From Chloroflexota bacterium (lineage in GTDB: Bacteria > Chloroflexota > Ktedonobacteria > Ktedonobacterales > Ktedonobacteraceae): 21,813 nt of DNA. Position numbers and translations under genes: made by a program. The stretch is from the NCBI GenBank assembly GCA_005879655.1, contig VBJK01000112.1:1-21813 (forward strand), read 5' to 3'. Below the pieces are notes generated by a model. That model was not told the DNA's origin. It was given only the letters and a program-made list of their open reading frames with translations, and searched no databases. Below, piece after piece: positions 14,219 through 21,813 of this stretch; the stretch's first letter is position 1; every line of letters begins with the position of its first letter.

Positions 14219-16915
14219 ATGTCAACGCCCGCACGCCGACAATATCTGGAAATAAAAAAACAATACCACGACGCCATCCTTATGTATCAAGTGGGAGACT
14301 TCTATGAAACATTTGACGAAGACGCTCACATTGCAGCACGTGAGCTACAGATAGTACTCACAAACAGAACCTATGGCGACGATCGCGTTCCCCTCGCAGG
14401 CATACCACTCCATGCTCTGGACAACTATGTTGGCAAACTTGTTCACCGGGGCTACAAAGTCGCCGTCTGCGATCAGATCTCAGAAGCAACCGGTAAAGGC
14501 ATCGTACAGCGCGCCGTCACACGTATTCTCACAGCTGGCACACTCTCTGAACCGAATCTTTTACCCGCAAGGCAGAATAATTATTTAGTGGCCATCGCCA
14601 GCAGCCGCACACAAAGTGGCCTCGCAGCCGTAGATGTCAGTACCGGCGAATTTAGCGTCACATGGTTTGCGCCAGATGAATTGCCTGTAGCACTCGACGC
14701 CGAATTACAGCGCCTCATCCCCGTAGAATGCCTGCTCGTTGAGGACAGCAACAAAGAGCGCTATCAATTCCCGACCAAGACCGTGACGATCACCGAATGC
14801 CCAGCCTATTTCTTTCAGCCAGAAGCAGCTCAGCAACGATTGTGTAAACAGTTTGGTACGCAATCGCTCGAAGCCTATGGCTGCGCCGATGTACCCCAGG
14901 CGATAGCTGCGGCAGGAGCTATTATTCTCTACCTGGAGAAGATGAACAGCGCACTACTCTCCCTACTCACCGCACTGCGCACGTATCGTACCACCAGCTA
15001 TATGGTCCTTGATGCCCATACGCAACGTAACCTCGAATTATTGCAGGGAACACGTAGCGCTAATATACAGGGCAGCCTCTTGAGCGTGCTGGATCGTACG
15101 ATCACGCCGATGGGTGCACGACAGTTACGCCGCGCTATTACCCAGCCCTTGCTTGATCTCAGCCAACTGCATGGACGGCTAGAGAGCGTTGAAGAGCTGC
15201 TGGAGAGTCCAGCCCTGCGCAGCCGTTTTAGCATGTATTTGCAGTCGTTGGGCGACATGGAACGCATCGCCGGGCGCGTACGCCAGGGCACCGCCATACG
15301 CAACGAAGTACTGGGCTTGCGCGACTACTTAGCACTTATCCCTCAATTGCGTGAGTTGCTGCTTGGTTGCGAGTCCACCCTGCTACGTGGACTAGCCGCT
15401 GACATGAACGATTGCCCAGAGGTGATGGACCTGATTAATCGCGCACTGATGCGCTCCGGCGAAGAGGATGAACATGGTGACGATACGCGCTTAATCCGTG
15501 CAGGCTTTCACCAGGAACTAGACGAACTCTTTGCCTCAATTCGCGACTCGCGGCGCTGGATGGTCTCGTTAGAGGCACGCGAACGAGAACGCACGGGCAT
15601 CAGATCGCTCAAAGTTGGCTTTAACAAAGTCTTTGGCTACTATATAGAAATCAGTCACGCTAACGCCAAACTGGTGCCAGCCGATTACACGCGCAAACAG
15701 ACGCTGGCGAATAACGAACGTTTCATCACACCGGAATTAAAAGAACACGAAGCTCGCATTTTGAGCGCGCTAGAGCGCATTGAGGAAATGGAGCGCAGTA
15801 TTTATGTCGATGTCTTACGCCAACTCAGCTCATATTATCCCCAACTCGTTGCGACCGCTAAAGCCGCTGCCTGGGTAGATGTATTACTGAGCCTGGCATT
15901 AGTCGCAGTGCACCAAGCGTACGTTCGTCCGGTCTTAGAACAGGGGCATCGCCTAGAGATTATCGATGGGCGGCACCCGGTTGTAGAGTACGCACTAAAC
16001 GGCAATACCTTTATCCCCAACGATACTCACCTTGAGTCAGATGAAGGCACGCGTATCCTACTGCTGACCGGCCCCAATATGGCCGGTAAATCCACCTATC
16101 TGCGTCAGGTTGCCTTGATTACATTAATGGCACAGATCGGTAGCTTTGTACCGGCACGTAAGGCTCAGCTTGGTCTGGTCGATCGCATTTTCACCCGCGT
16201 CGGTGCTGAAGACGACATCGCAGCTGGCAAGAGTACCTTCATGGTTGAGATGGAGGAGACAGCTACCATCATTCATCACGCCTCGCGCCATAGCTTAATC
16301 ATCCTCGATGAAATCGGGCGTGGTACCAGTACCTATGATGGCCTGGCTATTGCGCAAGCCGTGGTCGAGTACCTGCACAACGAGACTGCTGCCCGCACGC
16401 TTTTTGCGACCCATTATCATGAGCTAGCGGCGATGGCTAACGAGCTACCCCACATGACGGTTTTTACCATGAGGATCAGCGATGACGAACAAGGTGGTAT
16501 CATCTTCTTGCATCGTGTTGTGCCCGGTTCAATTGGGCGAAGTTATGGCGTGCATGTAGCCAAGCTGGCTGGTATGCCTCCTGCCATTGTGCAACGCGCA
16601 CAAGCTGTGTTACGAGAACTGGAAAGTGGCTCTCACTCTCTTGTAAAGAGCAATGGGCTAGCAGATGTGGGGCATGAGTCGGCTATTGAGCGCTATATAG
16701 TGCGGTCTCGCAATGGTGACAATGTGCTGGTAGCAGAACGTTATGGACAACACGAGTGGCAGAGCGAAGAGGCACGGCAAGCCGCTATCTCATTGGAACA
16801 GGCCAGGGACAATGAGATTGATTTCCATGCGATAGATATCTGTGCCATTACACCGCTAGATGCTTTGAATCTACTATTCTTGATGCAGAAAAAGAGAAAC
16901 GGGCAGCATCGATGA
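14219..16915 (+). CDS. mutS: DNA mismatch repair protein MutS
   Basis: 898 aa from ATG 14219, chosen over the upstream ATG at 14162 because gtagaggtga sits about 8 nt before it and the protein then starts directly at the conserved region. MutS recognises mismatches and small loops and recruits MutL using ATP. The mismatch-reading Phe-x-Glu is seen at F28-Y-E30 in MYQVGDFYETF. The connector, lever and clamp domains occupy about 130-560. The ATPase has Walker A GPNMAGKST (618-626), then DEIGRGTSTYDG from D697 (Walker B plus signature) and ATHYHEL. This is canonical MutS (MutS1) rather than MutS2, since there is no Smr domain. The last 90 residues after the ATPase are a helical tail of the type used for dimer or tetramer contacts. 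It overlaps mutL by 4 nt (ATGA), so the two are translationally coupled. Confidence 0.97.
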   Translation: MSTPARRQYLEIKKQYHDAILMYQVGDFYETFDEDAHIAARELQIVLTNRTYGDDRVPLAGIPLHALDNYVGKLVHRGYKVAVCDQISEATGKGIVQRAVTRILTAGTLSEPNLLPARQNNYLVAIASSRTQSGLAAVDVSTGEFSVTWFAPDELPVALDAELQRLIPVECLLVEDSNKERYQFPTKTVTITECPAYFFQPEAAQQRLCKQFGTQSLEAYGCADVPQAIAAAGAIILYLEKMNSALLSLLTALRTYRTTSYMVLDAHTQRNLELLQGTRSANIQGSLLSVLDRTITPMGARQLRRAITQPLLDLSQLHGRLESVEELLESPALRSRFSMYLQSLGDMERIAGRVRQGTAIRNEVLGLRDYLALIPQLRELLLGCESTLLRGLAADMNDCPEVMDLINRALMRSGEEDEHGDDTRLIRAGFHQELDELFASIRDSRRWMVSLEARERERTGIRSLKVGFNKVFGYYIEISHANAKLVPADYTRKQTLANNERFITPELKEHEARILSALERIEEMERSIYVDVLRQLSSYYPQLVATAKAAAWVDVLLSLALVAVHQAYVRPVLEQGHRLEIIDGRHPVVEYALNGNTFIPNDTHLESDEGTRILLLTGPNMAGKSTYLRQVALITLMAQIGSFVPARKAQLGLVDRIFTRVGAEDDIAAGKSTFMVEMEETATIIHHASRHSLIILDEIGRGTSTYDGLAIAQAVVEYLHNETAARTLFATHYHELAAMANELPHMTVFTMRISDDEQGGIIFLHRVVPGSIGRSYGVHVAKLAGMPPAIVQRAQAVLRELESGSHSLVKSNGLADVGHESAIERYIVRSRNGDNVLVAERYGQHEWQSEEARQAAISLEQARDNEIDFHAIDICAITPLDALNLLFLMQKKRNGQHR

Positions 16916-18687
16916 GTCAGTCAGTACAGGATTACACAGAACTTTCTTCGCCACAACGTACTCCTCTGCAAACGCTACTGCCAGAAGTTGCGGAGCGTAT
17001 CGCAGCTGGTGAGGTCATTGAGCGACCAGTATCAGTGGTCAAAGAGTTAGTTGAGAATGCATTAGATGCGGATGCACGTGAAATTCGTGTTGAGGTGCGC
17101 GGTGGTGGATTGCGCCTAATACGAGTTACGGATGATGGCTATGGGCTGCTTGAAAACGAGATTGAGCATGTCTGTACACGTCATACGACGAGCAAGATCT
17201 GTACGGTAGAGGATTTAACACGGCTCTCTACGCTAGGATTTCGTGGCGAAGCCCTCGCCAGTATTGCAGTCGTGGCTGAAGTAACGCTCTTGAGCCGCGC
17301 CATTGAGACTGAAGCCATGGGCAAAGAACAGGCGGCAACCTGGATCACCTGGCGTGGTGGCGAAATCGTGCAACGTGGACGACGTGCTCGTGTTCATGGT
17401 ACGACCGTTACCGTCAGTGACCTGTTCTACAATGTTCCCGCTCGCCTCAAATTCATGCATGGCTCGCGTACCGAAAATGGCCATATTGTACAACTATTAC
17501 GCCGTCTGGCCGTAGGGTATCCGACCGTGCGCTTTCAACTGATGCTTGACGAACAGTCCGTCCTGCAAACGAGTGGCACAGGTGAACTGGCAACCACACT
17601 GGCCGAACTCTATCAGTTGCCCTTGAAAGAGATGTTGCAACCAATAGAGGTCAGTGATGGTCAGCACTATACCATTCACGGCCACATCGGTAATCGTGTA
17701 TTGGCACAGCATAATCGGCAACATGTCACATTTTTTGTAAATGGACGCTGGGTACAAACCCGTATCTTACAAGATGCTCTAGAACAGGGGTATCGCGGAC
17801 TGCTACCGAAAGGGAAACATCCCCTCCTGGTGCTCTGCATTGAGCTACCCACCGACGAAGTTGATGTCAACGTGCATCCTGCGAAGATCGAAGTACTTTT
17901 AGCACAGGAAAGCAAAATCGTAGCCGCGTTGACAGAGGCTGTACGCTCCGTACTAGAGCACAGCCCCGCCTTACCAGCAGAGGTACACTTTCCCGGACCA
18001 ACACTTGCCCACCAGCGGCGTTTGCCCGGACCACGACGCCGGGGCCTACATGTAGGCGAAACAGCGGAGGATTACCGGGTCGGGATTGCTCCGCCCGCAA
18101 CAACAGAGGTGATAGCCAGACTGCGCCCTCTTGCCCAGTTGCAACAAGCTGTTATCCTGGCCGAAGCACCTGACGGCAGTCTGTATCTGATCGACCAGCA
18201 TCGAGCACACGAACGGGTAATTTATGAGCATCTTCGCCATACCTACGCTGGGGCGGCACAAGAGGAAGTAGCCGACGCTCATATGCTACTGGAACCAGTC
18301 ATTGTGGAGATGAAACGCTATCAGGCTGACTTGCTAGAAGAGCGTCTCCCCATGTTACGCGGCCTGGGCCTGGAATGTGAACGTTTTGGTGGACGAAGCT
18401 TCTTAGTCCGCTCGGTGCCTAGCGGTGAAGGCTATGAACAATTGGTTGCACACTTGCACGAGTTAGCAGAGCTAGCAGCAGAGGATAGCATTGACTGGGA
18501 GGATCATCTACTGATTGGGCTGGCCTGCCGCTCTGCCATGAGGCGAGGACGCGAGCTGAGCAGTGGCGAACAAGCAACATTACTCAAAGCATTGTCGAAT
18601 GTAACGGCTCCTGCGGTCTGTCCGCATGGGAGTCCGATCTTGTTACAGTATAGTCGCTCGTTTTTGATTGACAAGTTTGATTGGTGA
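16912..18687 (+). CDS. mutL: DNA mismatch repair protein MutL, endonuclease type
   Basis: 591 aa. The first ~20 residues precede the conserved start. The GHKL ATPase domain carries IAAGEVIERPVSVVKELVEN (E45 catalytic, N49 Mg-binding), DDGYG and TLGFRGEAL, followed by the transducer domain with VHPAK near 320. After a short Arg/Pro-rich linker the C-terminal dimerisation domain has a metal-binding endonuclease motif DQHRAHERVIYE (428-439), against the usual DQHAxxExxxxE, then ACR (538-540) and CPHGSP (570-575), against CPHGRP. Organisms lacking MutH use this nicking activity to mark the strand. The changes A to R and R to S do not touch the metal ligands, so nicking is probable but not certain. 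It is translated with mutS, and its stop lies one base from the stop of the convergent Uma2 gene. Confidence 0.96.
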   Translation: MSQSVQDYTELSSPQRTPLQTLLPEVAERIAAGEVIERPVSVVKELVENALDADAREIRVEVRGGGLRLIRVTDDGYGLLENEIEHVCTRHTTSKICTVEDLTRLSTLGFRGEALASIAVVAEVTLLSRAIETEAMGKEQAATWITWRGGEIVQRGRRARVHGTTVTVSDLFYNVPARLKFMHGSRTENGHIVQLLRRLAVGYPTVRFQLMLDEQSVLQTSGTGELATTLAELYQLPLKEMLQPIEVSDGQHYTIHGHIGNRVLAQHNRQHVTFFVNGRWVQTRILQDALEQGYRGLLPKGKHPLLVLCIELPTDEVDVNVHPAKIEVLLAQESKIVAALTEAVRSVLEHSPALPAEVHFPGPTLAHQRRLPGPRRRGLHVGETAEDYRVGIAPPATTEVIARLRPLAQLQQAVILAEAPDGSLYLIDQHRAHERVIYEHLRHTYAGAAQEEVADAHMLLEPVIVEMKRYQADLLEERLPMLRGLGLECERFGGRSFLVRSVPSGEGYEQLVAHLHELAELAAEDSIDWEDHLLIGLACRSAMRRGRELSSGEQATLLKALSNVTAPAVCPHGSPILLQYSRSFLIDKFDW

Positions 18688-18688
18688 T

Positions 18689-19291
18689 CTATTGTACGAA
18701 GAACTGTTCAACATGTACATCAAGCTCTGGAACTACTTTTGATGGTAATATTGCTCTTCCCCGAAAGATGCCAACGGGACGATACCGGTTATTCACCAAC
18801 GTCAAAACTTCTACTGTACGTGCAATAGGATCGACAATCCAGTATTCTTGCACGCCAGCACGAGCATAGGCATTTTGCTTCTCGCGCCGGTCGAAGCCAA
18901 CCGTCCCCGGTGAGGTAACTTCAACGACGAGATCAGGTGCACCAACAATGCGGTTCTCTTTGATCTTGTCCCTGCTCGCATTGAGCAACACCATCACATC
19001 TGGCTGTACGATAACGTTAGGTGCCAGTTCCACGTCAAAGGGAGCCAGATAGGCAATACCACGGCCCGTATATTTCAGATAGTTGCGTAGGTAAGAAAAC
19101 AGTTCCCCTACTGTTTCCTGGTGCCAACGATTGGGGGAGGGTGACTTAAAGAGGACTCCATCTACAACTTCATAGCGTATCCCATCATTTGGCAGGGCCA
19201 TATAATCCCTAGAAGTCCAATGTCCCTGCTCTGGTCCTGGTAGATTGTCAGCTGGAATGACCATAGGGATTCGGTCGGGTACTGTTGTCAT
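18689..19291 (-). CDS. Uma2-family (DUF820) putative restriction-like endonuclease
   Basis: 200 aa with the PD-(D/E)xK fold of Uma2 proteins, a family that is abundant in Cyanobacteria and Chloroflexota; its biological role is mostly unknown. Visible motifs are RYEVVDGVLF (E41), VIVQPDVMVL (D98), GAPDLVVEVTSPGT (E124), then DRREKQNAYARAGVQEYWIV (K138). These are the expected active-site positions in order, so a metal-dependent nuclease is plausible. The ATG at 19291 has aggaaagg about 11 nt upstream. The stop codon is separated by one base from the mutL stop, so the genes converge with no space for separate terminators. No restriction or toxin partner is adjacent. Multiple paralogues per genome are usual. 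Confidence 0.9.
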   Translation of the reverse strand: MTTVPDRIPMVIPADNLPGPEQGHWTSRDYMALPNDGIRYEVVDGVLFKSPSPNRWHQETVGELFSYLRNYLKYTGRGIAYLAPFDVELAPNVIVQPDVMVLLNASRDKIKENRIVGAPDLVVEVTSPGTVGFDRREKQNAYARAGVQEYWIVDPIARTVEVLTLVNNRYRPVGIFRGRAILPSKVVPELDVHVEQFFVQ

Positions 19292-19400
19292 CTATTGCCA
19301 TGCCTTTCCTGTGTTAGAAAAATGGAACGCCTACGTCTCTGCTTTCCAGCATGTAATGATAATAACATAACTGCCCCATTCTTGTCTAGTTGGCATATAC

Positions 19401-20099
19401 CTACCCACCATCATTAAACCGATACCCAACCCCCGAAATCGTCGTAAGCAAGCGTGGATGCTCAGGGTCCGGCTCAATCTTACGCCGCAACTGTGCAATA
19501 TACACATGCAGATAGTGCGACTTCGCATCCTGCTTACTACCCCACACTTGGCTCAGTAACATCTGTTGCGTCATAATCTTTCCGCTATTGAGCACAAACA
19601 CGCGCAACAGGTCGTACTCGGTTGGTGTCAGCTTCACCTCTTGCCCATTGACCTTCACAAGCCGTTGCGCAAAATCAATCTCTAATGGCTCGATAACTAG
19701 CTTAGGCTCCGTTTTGGGCATCATCCGCTCTGCATGACGCAAGGCTACGCGTATGCGAGCTAACACCTCATTGATACCAAAAGGTTTGGAAATATAATCA
19801 TCTGCCCCTAAATCCAGAGCCAGCACTTTATCGCGCTCCTTATTCTTCACAGAGATTACAATAATAGGCAGTTCTGATTGGCTTCTTACTTGCTTACAGA
19901 CCTCTAATCCACTCATGCCTGGCAAGCCCAGGTCAAGCAGCACCAGATCAAGGGACTGCTGCTCGATAACCTCTAAAGCGCTTTCACCAGTTCCGGTGAT
20001 GAGTACCTCATAGCCATGGCCTATGAGGCTACGCTGCAATGCACGCACAATCTCAACCTCGTCATCGACTACCAGGATTCGCACCCTACGTCTCATCAT
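19401..20099 (-). CDS. OmpR-family response regulator, KdpE-like
   Basis: 232 aa. The receiver domain has the acidic pair D12-D13, phospho-acceptor D56 (LLDLGLPG), S83 and K105 (YISKPFG); the segment KNKERDKVLALDLGADDY is strongly KdpE-like. The OmpR winged helix (about 133-230) includes EVKLTPTEYDLLRVFVLNSG, the recognition region SHYLHVYIAQLRRKIE and the closing GVGYRFND. The start overlaps the kinase stop by 4 nt (ATGA); a second ATG three bases on is equally possible. It is the DNA-binding output of the kinase gene upstream. KdpE proteins activate the high-affinity K+ pump operon kdpFABC, but no kdp gene is within the window, and other targets are possible for the Chloroflexota versions. 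The gap of 109 nt to the Uma2 gene shows no clear terminator. Confidence 0.9.
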   Translation of the reverse strand: MMRRRVRILVVDDEVEIVRALQRSLIGHGYEVLITGTGESALEVIEQQSLDLVLLDLGLPGMSGLEVCKQVRSQSELPIIVISVKNKERDKVLALDLGADDYISKPFGINEVLARIRVALRHAERMMPKTEPKLVIEPLEIDFAQRLVKVNGQEVKLTPTEYDLLRVFVLNSGKIMTQQMLLSQVWGSKQDAKSHYLHVYIAQLRRKIEPDPEHPRLLTTISGVGYRFNDGG

Positions 20100-21787
20100 A
20101 GCTCGATGTCTCCCTTTGTGTTCAGCGGGAGCGTAAAACGAAATACTGCTCCCCCTCCTTCACGCGCTTCCGCCCAGATGCGACCTCCATGAGCCTCAAC
20201 TAGCGCCCGGCAGATCGCTAAGCCAAGCCCTGAACCCCGCGTATTACCAGGAGCATACTCTCTTCCCAGCACACGGTAAAATTTGTCGAAGATCAGCTCC
20301 CGTTCAGTCTGAGCGATGCCAGAACCACGATCCGCAATGCTGACTACTACTACATCCTCTTGACGCTGGATGCTCACATCAATGGGAGACCCTATAGGTG
20401 TATGATGGACGGCATTGTGAAGAAGATTTGTCACTACCTGATCAATTAACACATAGTCTAGTTCCACCGGCGCAAGATGATCAGGAAAATCCCTCTGGAT
20501 TTTCCGTCCATCCAAGAAAGGTTGCATACGATCTAGCACATCGCGAACCAGTTCATCTAGAGAATACCACACTTTGTCGGGCTGAAGCGAGCCTGCTTCA
20601 ATGCGAGACATATCCAGTAAGTTTTCTACCAGACCATTGAGGCGATCCGCTTCACGTTCAATGGCCGTAGTAAAACTATGCCGTGCTTCTTCATCCCACT
20701 CAATATCCTCCTGTAAGCTCGTCACCGCCGTCTTAATGGTTGAGAGAGGAGTGCGCAGGTCATGGGAAACAGACGAAAGCAGTGCAGAGCGCAATTCATC
20801 AGTCTTTTGCAGCACTTCCATACGAAAACTTTCCTGTCGCAACTGTCCACGCTCAATCAGCGCCACAGCTTGTTCGAGAAACATCGAGAAAAATACAGCT
20901 TCAGGAGTGGAATGGTCATAACCCAGAATATCGTTGATGATCCTACCTCGCTCATCATGCTCAATCAGCAGACGTAACACACCAATGATCTTACGCTCCG
21001 TTTTGAGCGGGACCATGCGTACTGTATATCTCACAGTCTTGCCGTGTACCGCCGCGTTACCATTGTCTCCCATTGTGCTCTTAGCAAGATCTACCGTATT
21101 AGCCCGCTTCATTACCTGTTCTGCCAATGCCTTCTCATCCTGGCACAGCGTTTCCCCGCTCAGAGACTGACAAGAGCGTATGTGTGGCTTGAGAACACCT
21201 TGCGCATCAGGCAAGAACAGCAGACAATCCCGCACCCCACAAGGAGAGAACACTTCGACCACGGCCTGCGCAAAGGTAGACAGTTGCCGTTCCAGGTCCT
21301 CTTCGTGATTCGTCGCACGCACCAGATCATAGAGAATACGAGTTTCGTGCTCCCGACGACTCGCGTCTTCTGCGCGCTGGCGTAGGGTGGAGGCGAATTG
21401 ACTGGTAATGATCGCCGTCACTAAGAAGACAAAGAGTGTCAGAACATCTTCAAACTTGTCTGCGCTCAAATTATAAAGCGGAGGGACAAAGAAAAAATCA
21501 AAGGAGAAGAAGGCGACGAACGATGCCAGTAAGGAGGCATAGAGTCCACGGAGGCTGGCCAACGAGAGAATAGCAAGCAGATAGACCAGAAAGCTATCAG
21601 GAATCTTTTGATAGAGCTGAAAGAGCCAGATCATTGCCGTGAGGAGAGAGATACTTCCTAGTGCTAGCAGGCTATCAAGCAGATGCCGCTGCCAGTGCAT
21701 GCTCACGCGCAATTGTGTCATTGATAGCAAACCTCTACGGCTCATATTGTACAAAATAAAAAATTTTTCGCCCCTTTCTTTAAGCAA
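20096..21787 (-). CDS. DUF4118-type sensor histidine kinase, KdpD-like without N-terminal KdpD/Usp domains
   Basis: 563 aa from the TTG at 21787; the ATG at 21721 (541 aa), with agagg 10 nt upstream, is a better start. Four membrane spans within residues 30-135 form the DUF4118 domain seen in KdpD. A GAF-like cytoplasmic region (about 145-325) follows, then the phospho-accepting H342 in LLSSVSHDLRTPLSTI (long-start numbering), and a HATPase_c domain with N-box LLHNAVHHTP, DRGSGI and GSGLGLAI. The kinase passes phosphate to the overlapping response regulator. Unlike true KdpD it lacks the N-terminal KdpD and Usp domains that help sense K+ and nucleotides, so its signal is probably different; the GAF-like region may read a small molecule. 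Upstream sequence lies beyond the window. Confidence 0.88.
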   Translation of the reverse strand: MLKERGEKFFILYNMSRRGLLSMTQLRVSMHWQRHLLDSLLALGSISLLTAMIWLFQLYQKIPDSFLVYLLAILSLASLRGLYASLLASFVAFFSFDFFFVPPLYNLSADKFEDVLTLFVFLVTAIITSQFASTLRQRAEDASRREHETRILYDLVRATNHEEDLERQLSTFAQAVVEVFSPCGVRDCLLFLPDAQGVLKPHIRSCQSLSGETLCQDEKALAEQVMKRANTVDLAKSTMGDNGNAAVHGKTVRYTVRMVPLKTERKIIGVLRLLIEHDERGRIINDILGYDHSTPEAVFFSMFLEQAVALIERGQLRQESFRMEVLQKTDELRSALLSSVSHDLRTPLSTIKTAVTSLQEDIEWDEEARHSFTTAIEREADRLNGLVENLLDMSRIEAGSLQPDKVWYSLDELVRDVLDRMQPFLDGRKIQRDFPDHLAPVELDYVLIDQVVTNLLHNAVHHTPIGSPIDVSIQRQEDVVVVSIADRGSGIAQTERELIFDKFYRVLGREYAPGNTRGSGLGLAICRALVEAHGGRIWAEAREGGGAVFRFTLPLNTKGDIEL

Positions 21788-21813
21788 ATCTTGACGAGAA
21801 TATTTTATCCTTT

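Overview
The window looks like an ordinary chromosomal stretch of a moderately GC-rich bacterium, most likely a member of the Ktedonobacteria (phylum Chloroflexota). This is inferred from gene style rather than from a marker gene. The indicators are a large SARP/AAA regulator with a Cys-rich N-terminal module, GC-rich hairpin repeats between genes, a PucR/GAF regulator, an endonuclease-type MutL beside MutS, and a Uma2 nuclease. No rRNA, tRNA, CRISPR array, transposase or phage gene was seen.

Left part (1-6345, + strand): the 3' part of a membrane-anchored iron-sulfur oxidoreductase of the HdrD/GlcF type runs off the left edge. It is followed by a 38-bp perfect inverted repeat, a CNNM/CBS-domain (CorC/HlyC-type) membrane protein, and a 947-aa SARP-family transcriptional activator with an ATPase domain.

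Middle (6346-10370): a long AT-rich intergenic stretch precedes a small hypothetical gene that has an operator-like inverted repeat upstream. Then comes a GC-rich array of hairpins and 110-bp-spaced repeats, and a minus-strand gene for a degenerate Nudix/NrtR-like regulator whose extended -10 promoter overlaps a 12-bp palindrome. Next on the minus strand are a rho-independent terminator and an acyl-CoA dehydrogenase-family gene interrupted by one in-frame TAA, and then an unlisted 51-aa single-membrane-span protein gene.

Regulatory block (10371-13203, minus strand): a ChrB-N-domain protein lies downstream of a 709-aa GAF/PucR-type regulator. Together with the 51-aa gene and the broken dehydrogenase they form a co-directional series that ends at the terminator at 8631-8663, and may be one regulon.

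Right part (13483-21813): on the + strand there is a compact receiver-like protein, then mutS and mutL overlapping by 4 nt (mismatch repair). A Uma2-family nuclease gene converges on mutL with one base between the two stop codons. On the minus strand a DUF4118-type sensor kinase and an OmpR/KdpE-like response regulator overlap by 4 nt. This is a two-component system that resembles KdpDE but lacks the N-terminal KdpD and Usp sensor domains.

The most notable items are the 38-bp perfect hairpin, the hairpin-repeat array, the degenerate-Nudix regulator with its palindromic promoter, the nonsense-interrupted dehydrogenase in the PucR/ChrB locus, the shortened receiver domain beside mutS, and the altered endonuclease motifs of MutL. 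No clear-cut new multi-gene defence or biosynthetic system was found.
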